A stretch of DNA of 64,000 nucleotides from NCBI RefSeq assembly GCF_010731715.1, contig NZ_AP022587.1, forward strand, positions 3,844,001-3,908,000, written 5' to 3'. The notes under the pieces are model-generated. The model made no database searches and had not been told where the DNA came from. It saw nothing but the letters and a program-made list of their open reading frames with translations. A program made the translations under genes and the position numbers. Below are positions 54,231-62,124 of this stretch, in pieces. Every line of letters starts with the position of its first letter. Position 1 is the stretch's first letter. Origin of the DNA: Mycobacterium stomatepiae. GTDB taxonomy: Bacteria; Actinomycetota; Actinomycetes; Mycobacteriales; Mycobacteriaceae.

Positions 54231-54387
54231 ATGACCGACAGCGACGTCGTGGCGATCGCGCAATTGGTGAACCTGTTCGGGCCTGGCCGTCGACTCCCAG
54301 CGCTGGGAGTTGTTCGACCGGATCTTCAGCGCAGAAATGGATGCCGACTACGGACGCATCGGAATCCTCAGTGCGGCAATGAAATAG
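54231..54387 (+). pseudogene. NTF2-like (SnoaL_4) gene remnant
   Basis: Starts MTDSDVVAIAQLVNLFG, then the frame shifts and the other frame reads AVDSQRWELFDRIFSAEMDADYG, a familiar beginning of small NTF2-like proteins of about 140 residues. After that an unrelated tail reaches a stop near 54387. About a third of the gene survives. Confidence 0.7.
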
Positions 54388-54423
54388 CGCAACTGTCAGG
54401 CGGTGACGAACTTCTCGGCAGCG

Positions 54424-54828
54424 CTAGCCCAGTTCCAAGGCCTCCTGCTGGATCCGTGCGAACTGGGCGCCCATCGCCTCGGATAACGCCATCGCTCCCG
54501 ACAGCGGACGCACCATCACCATGAATTCGTCGATCAGGCCGTCGTCGTCGAAGTGCAGAAAGTCGCACCCGGTGATCTTTACGCCCGGCACGCCGGAGAT
54601 TCCTGTCTCGAAGACGAGTGCATGGTCGCGCCCGTCGGCGCCCGCGATCTCACGGACGTAGTGGAAGTCCTCGAAGATCCGCAGCACACCCCGCAGAATC
54701 GCCGCGGTGATCGGCTTACCCACATACGGCTTGAACGCCACCGGGCTGGTGAACACCACGGTGTCGGCCAGCAATGCCTGGATGGCTGCCTCGTCGCGGT
54801 CCTCGACCGCCTTCCGGAACGGATGCAT
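54424..54828 (-). CDS. NTF2/SnoaL-like protein
   Basis: 134 residues from ATG 54828. Cone-shaped NTF2-like fold: MHPFRKAVEDRDEAAIQALL, TVVFTSPVAFKPYVG, FLHFDDDGLIDEFMVMVRP. Such proteins act as isomerases, hydrolases or binding pockets. It starts 4 bp after the stop of the TetR gene and is probably co-transcribed with it. Confidence 0.82.
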   Translation of the reverse strand: MHPFRKAVEDRDEAAIQALLADTVVFTSPVAFKPYVGKPITAAILRGVLRIFEDFHYVREIAGADGRDHALVFETGISGVPGVKITGCDFLHFDDDGLIDEFMVMVRPLSGAMALSEAMGAQFARIQQEALELG

Positions 54829-54832
54829 CAGA

Positions 54833-55390
54833 TCATGGTGCCGGATCCGCGAGGTAGTGCACGAACACGGGTCGCAGCCATTCGACAAGCTGGGCGTCTT
54901 CCATGTCGGCCAGCGGTGGAAGGCGCAGGATGTTCCGGGCCACCGCCAGACCGAGCAGTTGCGACCCCATCAACGCCGCGCGTTCGGCAGCACGATCGGG
55001 AACGACGGCGGCCAGCGCCGGCGCCACCTGATCGACGAACACTTCCACCAGCGCATCCGCCGCGCTCCGATTCGTCGCCGCCGCGCGCAGTAGCGGCAGG
55101 AACGGTCCATGCGGTCCCCACACCGCGACGAACATCGGCAGCAATACGTGCGCAACCTGTTCTGGTGGGATGTGTGATAGGTCGGGGAATTTGACGTCGA
55201 TTCTCGAGGCCGCCGCGAAAAGCTCTGCCTTGCTTCCGAAGTAATGCATCACAAGTGCGGGGTCGACGCCCGCCTCCGCGGCGATCGAACGGATGGTGGT
55301 GCGTTCGAAGCCTTGATTTCCGAACTGCGATCGCGCGGTGGCCAGAATCGTCGACCGGGTGGCCTCTCCATCGCGGACTTTTGCCGGCAT
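54833..55390 (-). CDS. TetR/AcrR family transcriptional regulator
   Basis: 185 residues. HTH: TRSTILATARSQFGNQGFER, then IRSIAAEAGVDPALVMHYFG. C-terminal TetR_C_17-like region. Start ATG 55390. It is divergent from the FAD hydroxylase operon and two matching palindromes lie between (55405-55418 and 55448-55465), so it very likely controls itself and that operon. Confidence 0.9.
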   Translation of the reverse strand: MPAKVRDGEATRSTILATARSQFGNQGFERTTIRSIAAEAGVDPALVMHYFGSKAELFAAASRIDVKFPDLSHIPPEQVAHVLLPMFVAVWGPHGPFLPLLRAAATNRSAADALVEVFVDQVAPALAAVVPDRAAERAALMGSQLLGLAVARNILRLPPLADMEDAQLVEWLRPVFVHYLADPAP

Positions 55391-55404
55391 GACGCCCAGT
55401 GTAT

Positions 55405-55418
55405 TCAACAGCTGTTGA
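55405..55418. promoter_or_regulatory. Palindromic operator 1
   Basis: TCAACAGCTGTTGA, a perfect 14-bp palindrome, 15 bp upstream of the tetR start. It shares the TTCAACA/TGTTGA core with operator 2. Confidence 0.8.
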
Positions 55419-55447
55419 CATGGCACGCACCTGGGCCTACCGTTTGA

Positions 55448-55465
55448 GTTCAACAACTGTTGAAC
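55448..55465. promoter_or_regulatory. Palindromic operator 2
   Basis: GTTCAACA-AC-TGTTGAAC, perfect 8-bp arms with 2-nt spacer, centred 45 bp from operator 1. It ends just before the GGAGG ribosome binding site of the 55478 gene. Confidence 0.85.
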
Positions 55466-55477
55466 GGAGGCGCGGCC

Positions 55478-55885
55478 ATGGCCATCACAGCAATCCAGAT
55501 CGGCCTCGATCCCGACGTCGTCGACTACTCCTCGCCCGACTTCGCGCAGTTTCCCGGTCTGTCGCAGGACAAGCTGCGCACCGCCAACAACGACAACGTC
55601 GCCGCGCTGCGCGACGCGGGTTACGAGGTCGACAACTGCCTGATCGACTTCGGCGACGCGGGCGCCGACAAGGCCCGCCGGTGGCTGCAGGCCAAGCGCT
55701 ACGACGCGGTGCTCATCGGCGCCGGCGTGCGGCTGATCGCCAACAACACGCTGCTGTTCGAGTCGATCGTCAACGCCGCGCACACCACACAGCCTGGGTG
55801 CCGCTTTGTCTTCAACCGCGCCGCCGTCGCCACACCCGACGACATCCGTCGCTGGTACCCACACCCCGAGGCGGTGGCACGATGA
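55478..55885 (+). CDS. Conserved hypothetical protein, first gene of the FAD hydroxylase operon
   Basis: 135 residues that I cannot place in a named family. It is soluble, with an alternation of strands and helices (AITAIQIGLDPDVVDYSS, RYDAVLIGAGVRLIANN, GCRFVFNRAAVATPDDI) suggesting a small alpha/beta fold. ATG 55478 has GGAGG at 55466-55470. Its TGA overlaps the ATG of the hydroxylase gene (ATGA), so the two proteins are made together and may cooperate. Confidence 0.8.
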   Translation: MAITAIQIGLDPDVVDYSSPDFAQFPGLSQDKLRTANNDNVAALRDAGYEVDNCLIDFGDAGADKARRWLQAKRYDAVLIGAGVRLIANNTLLFESIVNAAHTTQPGCRFVFNRAAVATPDDIRRWYPHPEAVAR

Positions 55886-57357
55886 CCACTCACCATGTCG
55901 ACGTCCTCGTCGTCGGCGCCGGGCCGACCGGCCTGACCGCTGCCGGCGACCTCGCTCGCACTGGCCGCTCGGTCACCGTGCTGGAGCGCTGGCCCACGAT
56001 CAACCCGTCCAGCCGGGCCTTCGCCACTCAGGCCCGCACCCTAGAGGTCCTCGACGCCCGAGGGGTTGCCGAGGACCTCTTGGCGCGTTCGCATCGGGCG
56101 CCTGGAGTCACGATTTTCGGCGGTGCGCGCATCGACCTGACCCATCTCGACTCGCCCTATCAATTCGCGATGATCACCCCACAGACGAATGTCGATCGGG
56201 CGCTGGCCGAATATGCCGCCGCGGGGGGCGCCGACATCCGCCGCGGCGTGGAAGTCATCGGCCTCAACCAGGACCCCGACGGCGTGACCGTGATCGTGCG
56301 CCGACACGGCGACGAGGCGGGCATGCACACCCGTTGGCGGGCAAAGTATTTGATCGGCGCCGACGGGGCGCACAGCGCGGTGCGCGAATTCGTCGGCGCG
56401 GACTTCCCCGGGCGCACGATCCTGTCCTCGATCGTCCTCGCCGATGTGAAGGTTGCGCACGGGCCCGCCGGCCGCGGCCTGACGCTGGGCAATACGCGCA
56501 ACGAGTTCGCGTTCCTGGCCCCCTACGACGACCGTGACGCCAACGGTTCCTGGTATCGCGCAATGGTCTGGGACCGCAATAATCAGCAACCCGACCACGT
56601 GCCCGTCGAGCAGGACGAGATCGGCAGCATCCTGGCGCGGGCAATCGACCCCGATCCCGGCTTGCTCGAAGTGGGATGGAAGTCCCGATTCCATTGCGAC
56701 GAACGCCAAGTCACGCAATACCGGCATGGGCGCGTGTTCCTGGCCGGCGACGCCGCGCATGTGCACTCGCCGATGGGCGGTCAGGGCATGAACACCGGAA
56801 TCCAGGACGCGGCAAACCTCGCGTGGAAGATCGACGCGGTGCTCGCCGGTGCCGACGACGCGGTGCTCGACACCTACCACGACGAACGTCATCCGATCGG
56901 CAAGCGGGTCTTGCTGCAGTCCGGCCTGATGGCGCGCGGCATCAGGCTTCGTCAGCCGGTCGCACGCGCAATGCGGAACCTGCTGGCGCCCGGACTGCTT
57001 CGTATCCCCCGCGTACGCGACGCGATCGCCGGGAGCTTCGCCGGAACGGCGTTGCGCTATCCCCACCGCAAGGGAGAAAGCCCGCTGGTGGGCACCCGGG
57101 CCACGCAGATTCCGTTGCGGCACGGGCGGCTCACCGAGCTGCAGCGCCTGCCCGGTTTTGTTTTCATTCTCGAGCGCGGCGCGCCCCCGCTCGACGCGAT
57201 CGGACTTCCGCAGGTCGAGCGGACCGATGACGGACCGGCGGTGCTGGTTCGTCCCGACGGCTACATCGCCTGGGCTGGCGCCTCGGCCAGCCCGATCGCC
57301 GGCGCCGAGGCGCTTGCGTGGTGGACTGGTCGCGAACTGGCCTGCCTGGCAAGGTAG
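55882..57357 (+). CDS. FAD-dependent aromatic hydroxylase
   Basis: 491 residues of the class A flavoprotein monooxygenases (PHBH, MhpA, PheA and polyketide hydroxylases). FAD-binding VVGAGPTGLTAAGDLAR is at 10-26, the DG motif GADGAHSAVR is near 158 and the GD motif FLAGDAAHVHSP near 290. A C-terminal thioredoxin-like domain of about 100 residues is present. It uses NAD(P)H and O2 to hydroxylate an aromatic substrate. Controlled in all likelihood by the divergent TetR gene. Confidence 0.92.
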   Translation: MTTHHVDVLVVGAGPTGLTAAGDLARTGRSVTVLERWPTINPSSRAFATQARTLEVLDARGVAEDLLARSHRAPGVTIFGGARIDLTHLDSPYQFAMITPQTNVDRALAEYAAAGGADIRRGVEVIGLNQDPDGVTVIVRRHGDEAGMHTRWRAKYLIGADGAHSAVREFVGADFPGRTILSSIVLADVKVAHGPAGRGLTLGNTRNEFAFLAPYDDRDANGSWYRAMVWDRNNQQPDHVPVEQDEIGSILARAIDPDPGLLEVGWKSRFHCDERQVTQYRHGRVFLAGDAAHVHSPMGGQGMNTGIQDAANLAWKIDAVLAGADDAVLDTYHDERHPIGKRVLLQSGLMARGIRLRQPVARAMRNLLAPGLLRIPRVRDAIAGSFAGTALRYPHRKGESPLVGTRATQIPLRHGRLTELQRLPGFVFILERGAPPLDAIGLPQVERTDDGPAVLVRPDGYIAWAGASASPIAGAEALAWWTGRELACLAR

Positions 57358-57364
57358 TTGACGG

Positions 57365-58444
57365 TCAGAGGGCGGCTTCGACGCCGACCAATTGCGCCAG
57401 CTGTTGGGCCGAATAACGCCCCGGGCCCTGGCCGCTGAGCACCGTTGCCCGCGCGGCGCGGGCCAGTGCTGTGTTCAGCGGAGCCTCGATGCCGTGCCGA
57501 TGGGCGAGCCGGACGATCTCGCCGTTGAGGAAATCGGTTTCCACGTTGCCGGTCTGGCGGCTCAACGATTGCCAGGTGGAATTGCTCGGTCCGGTGTCCG
57601 ATCCCGGCACCGGGCGTATCGTCGGGCCGTCCGCCCGGGCGGCTGTCGAAACCTCGAATGAGATGAATTCGATGCCCGCGTAACGTAATACATCTTCGCC
57701 CTCACGCCGCAGCGCGGCCACCACCTCACCCGCCGCGTCGACGGTCAGGGCGCCCACGGCGTTGCCGAGGTTGCTCAGCAACTTGTTGTACTTCCACGGG
57801 GCGACGTCATCGGGTAAACGCACCCGGACCCCCGCCGCGGTCCAGGTCTCCGCAAGCCCCGCTAACAGGTCGGCATCTTCCTGGGTACGCAGCGCGGCGG
57901 GCCACCGCGCAATGTGGAATTGGCCGACCACCGGCCAGGCGCGGACAACGACCTCGCCCGGTTCCAGGTGCACGGCCGGCAACCACACGCAGATCCCGAA
58001 TACCCGGCGGAAATAGCGCAGCGCTTTCTCCTCTGCGGCAACACCATTGAGTGCGGTCATCGCCGGCAGGTGCTCGCCCGCGGTCCCGACGACGCCGTCG
58101 GAATCATGGACGGGCTGGTCCACCCATTCCTGCAATGCCGCATCGAGTTGCTGGGTCTTGGTCGCGAACACCAGGACGTCGCGACCGGTCAACCGAACGC
58201 CGTCGGGCCGTGACGCCGCGGTGACCGCGGTGCTGAAGGTTCCGTCGGGCGTCCTCAGGGTGATGCCCTCGGCGGCCAAGACCTCGGCATGCCGACCGCG
58301 CGCGACCAACACCGAGGGGATGCCGGCGCGGGCCAGCACCCCGCCCACGGTGCCGCCGATGGCGCCGATGGCGCCGGCGCCGATGATCACGTATCGGCGG
58401 CCAACTCCTGCAGACAAGTGGCCCACCTTCCGTCGGCTCCCCAC
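57365..58444 (-). CDS. Ketopantoate reductase-like NAD(P)-dependent dehydrogenase
   Basis: 359 residues from GTG 58444; later starts (GTG 58426, TTG 58417 with GGAAGG upstream) may be real. ApbA/PanE N-terminal dinucleotide site VIIGAGAIGAIGGTVGGVLA and C-terminal helical domain with the catalytic Lys/Asn region APWKYNKLLSNLGNAVGAL. Ketopantoate itself is one possibility, but paralogues reduce other 2-keto acids. It lies tail to tail with the hydroxylase, 7 bp apart. Confidence 0.88.
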   Translation of the reverse strand: MGSRRKVGHLSAGVGRRYVIIGAGAIGAIGGTVGGVLARAGIPSVLVARGRHAEVLAAEGITLRTPDGTFSTAVTAASRPDGVRLTGRDVLVFATKTQQLDAALQEWVDQPVHDSDGVVGTAGEHLPAMTALNGVAAEEKALRYFRRVFGICVWLPAVHLEPGEVVVRAWPVVGQFHIARWPAALRTQEDADLLAGLAETWTAAGVRVRLPDDVAPWKYNKLLSNLGNAVGALTVDAAGEVVAALRREGEDVLRYAGIEFISFEVSTAARADGPTIRPVPGSDTGPSNSTWQSLSRQTGNVETDFLNGEIVRLAHRHGIEAPLNTALARAARATVLSGQGPGRYSAQQLAQLVGVEAAL

Positions 58445-58493
58445 GTTGCCTGCGCGAGGTTACGTCGGCTTCCTTGGAGTCGGCTAGGCACGC

Positions 58494-58561
58494 GAGAGCG
58501 GGCCTCCTCCGGAGGTTGCTGATACCCCGCGACCAGCAACCCCTGAAGGAAGCCCGCTCTC
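58494..58561. repeat. Long imperfect inverted repeat, 28-bp arms and 12-nt loop
   Basis: The left arm begins GAGAGCGGGC (58494-58521) and the right arm ends GCCCGCTCTC (58534-58561). The arms match at 24 of 28 positions and also pair at the inner end (GGTTGCTG with CAGCAACC). It lies between divergent genes, about 50 bp upstream of the reductase start. Confidence 0.85.
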
Positions 58562-58577
58562 TCTTTGCGATCCAGGT

Positions 58578-58597
58578 CTGTAGTCGTTTGACTACAG
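58578..58597. promoter_or_regulatory. Palindromic TetR-type operator
   Basis: CTGTAGTC-GTTT-GACTACAG, perfect 8-bp arms. A further half site GTGACTACAC lies at the start codon (58612). Likely bound by the TetR protein encoded next to it. Confidence 0.8.
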
Positions 58598-58611
58598 TGT
58601 AGCGTAGCCAT

Positions 58612-59184
58612 GTGACTACACAGAGCGCAAGCACCGATGCTGCGCCAGCTTCCGTCCCGACCGGCCGAGAAGAGGTAGCCGCGGCGATCCTGGACAGCGC
58701 GGCCGAGATGTTCGCCGAGCGCGGGCCGGGGGCAGCATCCATTCGCGACATCGCGGCGAGAGCCCACGTCAATCACGGCCTGGTGTTTCGCCATTTCGGC
58801 ACGAAGGAGAAGCTCGTCGCCGCCGTACTCGATCACCTGGCGGCCAAGCTGACCACGCTGACCGGCGGCGAGGCGTCGCCGGAGGAGGTCGAGGTGATCG
58901 CCTCGACCCATTTGCGGGTCATCGCGCGTGCGCTGCTCGACGGGTTTCCAGCGGGCAAACTGCAATCCAGCTTCCCCGCCGCCGCCCGGCTGCTCGAAGG
59001 TATCCGGCCCGAGCACGAGAGCGAGGAGAGCGCGCGGCTGGGGGCAGCACACGCGATCGCCCTGCTGCTGGGCTGGCAACTGTTCGAACCGTTCGTACGC
59101 TCGGCGACCGGACTCGATCTGTCCCGGGAGGAACTGCGCGAATCCATGTTCGCCGAGATGGCGAGGCTTGCCGAGCCGCACTGA
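58612..59184 (+). CDS. TetR/AcrR family transcriptional regulator
   Basis: 190 residues, start GTG 58612. HTH: EEVAAAILDSAAEMFAERGP, then IRDIAARAHVNHGLVFRHF. It is divergent from the ketopantoate reductase-like gene and 112 bp upstream of a P450 gene on its own strand. The palindrome at 58578-58597 is its probable operator. M. tuberculosis has several P450 genes paired with TetR genes in this way. Confidence 0.9.
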   Translation: MTTQSASTDAAPASVPTGREEVAAAILDSAAEMFAERGPGAASIRDIAARAHVNHGLVFRHFGTKEKLVAAVLDHLAAKLTTLTGGEASPEEVEVIASTHLRVIARALLDGFPAGKLQSSFPAAARLLEGIRPEHESEESARLGAAHAIALLLGWQLFEPFVRSATGLDLSREELRESMFAEMARLAEPH

Positions 59185-59296
59185 GGTCCACACCACTGTC
59201 TTCTCGGGGCTCGCAACCTGCGGATGCTCGGTAGGCTGGGTGGGCGTCGAAGCCCCGAGGAGGCGCTGATGTTTCGCACCGTGCGGGCGCGTTGAA

Positions 59297-60628
59297 ATGA
59301 GCCAGACGACGCCAGCCGTCACCGATCGTCTCGCGCAGCTGCCGTTACCGCCGGGCCCACGCGTGCCCGGCCCGGTGCAGACCGCGTTGTTCGCCCATCG
59401 GGACCGCATCACGCCGTGGCTGCGCAAGCACTACGGAGATGTCGTCGCGGTCTCCGTGTTGGGCCGGCCGTCGGTCCTGGTGTGCAGCCCCGAGCTCACC
59501 CGGTCCGTGCTGAGCGGCGAGCCGACGACCTTCCATGCGGGCGAAGGACGAATTCAAGGCATCCGGAACGTGATGGGTGAGCGCTCGGTGGTCACCACCG
59601 ACGAAGCTGAGGACCAACGGCTCCGCAAACTGCTGGTCCCACCGTTCAATGGCGCCGCGCTGCGTGGCTACCGGGACATGATGAACGAGCTGGCCGCCAA
59701 AGAGGTGAGCCGCTGGCCGGTCGGCACTGCGTTCGCCGGCCAGCCGCGGATGAACGCGGTGACGCTGGAGATGATGTTGCGCGTGGTCTTGGGTCTGCGG
59801 GAGGGACCGCAGCTCGACGCGTTGCGCGTCCCGTTCTCGCGACTCGTCTCCGCATCCATGGCGATATACGCCGGCGAAGTGGTGCCGCCCTTGCAGCGGA
59901 TCGGACCGTGGAAGCGATTCCGTCAACTACGCGAGCGCATCGACGACGCGCTCTACGCGGAGGTCCGCGAACGCCGCGCCGCGGGAAACACCGCCGATCG
60001 CGGCGACGTGTTGTCGCAGTTGATCGCCAGTGAAGTCGACGGAGACCGGCTCTCGGATGTTGAGCTGCGCGACCAGATGGTCACGCTGCTGCTGGCCGGC
60101 CACGAAACCACCGCCATCACGCTCGCCTGGACTCTGCACGACCTGGCGCACGATCAGGCACTGCAGGACAAGGCGATTGTGGCCGTCGACACCGGAGACG
60201 ACAAATATTTCGAGGCCGTCATCAAGGAGTCGATGCGGCTGCATCCGGTGTTCTACGCCGTCGCACGACGCCTCACCCACGATGTCGAACTGGGCGGCTA
60301 CCGTGTCCCGGCCGGCCACACCGTGTTCGCAGGCATCGGACCGGTTCAGTCCGATCCAGGGCAGCACGCCGACCCGCAGGTGTTTTGCCCCGAACGTTTT
60401 CTAGACGGCTCGGCCACGGCCACCAATTGGCTGCCATTCGGCGCCGGCGTACGCCGTTGTCTCGGCGGTGGTTTCGCGATGATGGAGTCCACCGCGATCC
60501 TTCGTGAGGTCCTGCTCAACTACCGGCTCACACCCGCCCGCAACCGGCCCGAGAAGGCCCGCGCCCGACACGTCGTCTACATCCCTTCCCACGGTGCCCG
60601 CATCATCGCCCATCGACAGACGAAATAG
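59297..60628 (+). CDS. Cytochrome P450, CYP135/138-like
   Basis: 443 residues. Heme motif FGAGVRRCLGGGFAMME with Cys388. I-helix LLLAGHETTAITLAW has the usual acid-alcohol pair (Glu-Thr). ExxR in VIKESMRLHPV. The heme motif GxRRCxGxxFA points to mycobacterial CYP135, CYP136 or CYP138 groups. Substrate unknown. TetR neighbour upstream likely regulates it. Confidence 0.92.
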   Translation: MSQTTPAVTDRLAQLPLPPGPRVPGPVQTALFAHRDRITPWLRKHYGDVVAVSVLGRPSVLVCSPELTRSVLSGEPTTFHAGEGRIQGIRNVMGERSVVTTDEAEDQRLRKLLVPPFNGAALRGYRDMMNELAAKEVSRWPVGTAFAGQPRMNAVTLEMMLRVVLGLREGPQLDALRVPFSRLVSASMAIYAGEVVPPLQRIGPWKRFRQLRERIDDALYAEVRERRAAGNTADRGDVLSQLIASEVDGDRLSDVELRDQMVTLLLAGHETTAITLAWTLHDLAHDQALQDKAIVAVDTGDDKYFEAVIKESMRLHPVFYAVARRLTHDVELGGYRVPAGHTVFAGIGPVQSDPGQHADPQVFCPERFLDGSATATNWLPFGAGVRRCLGGGFAMMESTAILREVLLNYRLTPARNRPEKARARHVVYIPSHGARIIAHRQTK

Positions 60629-60632
60629 GTTG

Positions 60633-61220
60633 TTAGAGCATTGAATTGATCATAGCTCCGCCGTCGTTGTCGACCTGAGTGGTCGCACTGTCGTCCTGCC
60701 TGAAGTTGACAAACGCCGTCTGCCGGGTCGAGGTGTTCAGCAGCTCGTTGAACGTGCCGATGACGGGGATCGGTCCCTGCGGGCCTGAGACGTCCGCGGT
60801 GTAGTTGATGAACGCCTCCTGCTGAAAGTTGGCTCCCTGCACCGTTCTCGTGGTAGGCGCGCTCAGGTTCTTGACGTTGCTCAAGCCTGCCGTGGACGTG
60901 CCGATCATTTGGTTGACATCGGCCTGCAGCAGACCCACCAGGTCGCCTCGACGGGCGGGCCTGACCGCGACCTGCAGCTGCGCGCTGGAGTCGGGGTTGG
61001 TCAGCGCCACCCAGTCGGGGCCCCGGTCTGCCATCGTCCAGCCCGCAACGGGCGTGATCGAGACACCACCCGCGATGGCGATCGCATCCGCCGAAGCCCG
61101 CGCGTGCGGAGGCCGGTTGATGTTGGTGATCAGCACGATGACAGTGGCCGCGGCACCCGCGATCGCGAGCGACCGCCGGTGACGCCCGACCTGTGCCCCA
61201 GTTGTCGACCAGGTGGTCAT
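60633..61220 (-). CDS. Membrane-anchored secreted hypothetical protein
   Basis: 195 residues from ATG 61220, which has AGGAG upstream. One N-terminal membrane helix (about 16-34) and an extracytoplasmic domain of 150 residues with ITPVAGWTMADRGPDW and FQQEAFINYTADV. No named family known to me. The longer frame to 61265 is not used. Convergent with the P450 gene (4 bp gap). Confidence 0.8.
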   Translation of the reverse strand: MTTWSTTGAQVGRHRRSLAIAGAAATVIVLITNINRPPHARASADAIAIAGGVSITPVAGWTMADRGPDWVALTNPDSSAQLQVAVRPARRGDLVGLLQADVNQMIGTSTAGLSNVKNLSAPTTRTVQGANFQQEAFINYTADVSGPQGPIPVIGTFNELLNTSTRQTAFVNFRQDDSATTQVDNDGGAMINSML

Positions 61221-61391
61221 GTTCCTACTCCTGCCGTTCAGCGGGCCAGTGATTACTTTGCCCATCGGCTTCTAGAGTCGCCCCACGTGGCAGGATTGTC
61301 CAACACCGGGTTGCTATAGTCCGATAAGTGCCGGTTATGAAGCCAGCTATCGGGGTACCGGGATTGGTTGTGGCGGAATTCGTTACGTGGT

Positions 61392-61565
61392 CTAGGCAGC
61401 CGCCGCCGGGTTTGTCGAGACGGGGGTCACCTCGGAGTGCACGTGGGCGCAGGTCGCACAGCGCACCTCGTACTCGAGTTTGTTGTCACCGATTTCCAGG
61501 AATCGATACTCGGCGAACGCCGCGCATCGAGGGCACCGCGTGCGACCATGCTCTACCGTTGTCAT
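61392..61565 (-). CDS. Small zinc-ribbon protein
   Basis: 57 residues, below the size that many gene finders accept. ATG 61565 with GGGGGG and GGAG in the leader. Two CxxC knuckles, CPRC near residue 12 and CATC near 39, are separated by FLEIGDNKLEYEVRC, a classic zinc-ribbon layout with beta strands. Highly charged tail. It could bind DNA, RNA or protein. Its neighbours on both sides are a secreted protein and the DUF6636-like gene on the same strand. Confidence 0.8.
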   Translation of the reverse strand: MTTVEHGRTRCPRCAAFAEYRFLEIGDNKLEYEVRCATCAHVHSEVTPVSTNPAAAA

Positions 61566-61628
61566 CTCCGGCCCCCCTTCGTGTCAGTGGCTTCGTGTAA
61601 ATACCCGCTTGAGACCTGGTCAAACCTC

Positions 61629-62039
61629 CTAGTACAGGCGGAATGCCTGGCGTGATAGATCGAATCCGTGCTGCGTCTTCGTGTTCCGGCATTGGATTCC
61701 CGACGGTGTGTTCGTGCACGACATCGGGCCGACTGTCTGGGTGTTGCCGACCGCGAGCATCGGGCCGTCGCCGAACGCGCTGTCGATGTGGCAGGCAAAC
61801 TGCCCCGGCTGGTCTTCTCTGACGACCAGCGCGTTGCCCCAATTCAGTGGACAGTCCGCCGGCTTGGGTGGCGGCGTGAAGCTGTACTCCTTGATGTCGC
61901 AGCGGGCCTGGAAATCGTAGATCTCGCAGCCGATGTTGCCGCCCGGCACCGCAATAAAGCCCGGGTCGGCCGATGCCGGAAGCGTGAACAGGTCGAGCCC
62001 GGCGACTGCTACCGCTACGGCGGCGACGATGCGTCTCAT
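61629..62039 (-). CDS. Secreted DUF6636-like protein
   Basis: 136 residues. Signal peptide (MRRIVAAVAVAVAGLDLF, cleavage after PASA) and a mature domain with six Cys. GNIGCEIYDFQARCDI, GDGPMLAVGNTQ, FACHIDSAF and HGFDLSR match the DUF6636 pattern. It resembles the protein at 34239-34649 in spacing of Cys. Start ATG 62039 (the open frame continues upstream through the TetR gene on the other strand, which is a shadow). Divergent from a TetR gene with a palindrome between. Confidence 0.85.
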   Translation of the reverse strand: MRRIVAAVAVAVAGLDLFTLPASADPGFIAVPGGNIGCEIYDFQARCDIKEYSFTPPPKPADCPLNWGNALVVREDQPGQFACHIDSAFGDGPMLAVGNTQTVGPMSCTNTPSGIQCRNTKTQHGFDLSRQAFRLY

Positions 62040-62095
62040 GCGCCGGACGTTACCCGGCACATGGCCCGTTGACTCCCGAACTACGTATTGACCGC

Positions 62096-62124
62096 CTTGA
62101 ACACATGTCGTTAATGTGTTCAAG
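62096..62124. promoter_or_regulatory. Palindromic operator at the tetR start codon
   Basis: CTTGAACACAT-7 nt-ATGTGTTCAAG, perfect 11-bp arms. The last base of the right arm is the first base of the tetR GTG start (62124), so the tetR message must be leaderless or nearly so. It is also 57 bp upstream of the DUF6636-like gene start. Confidence 0.85.
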
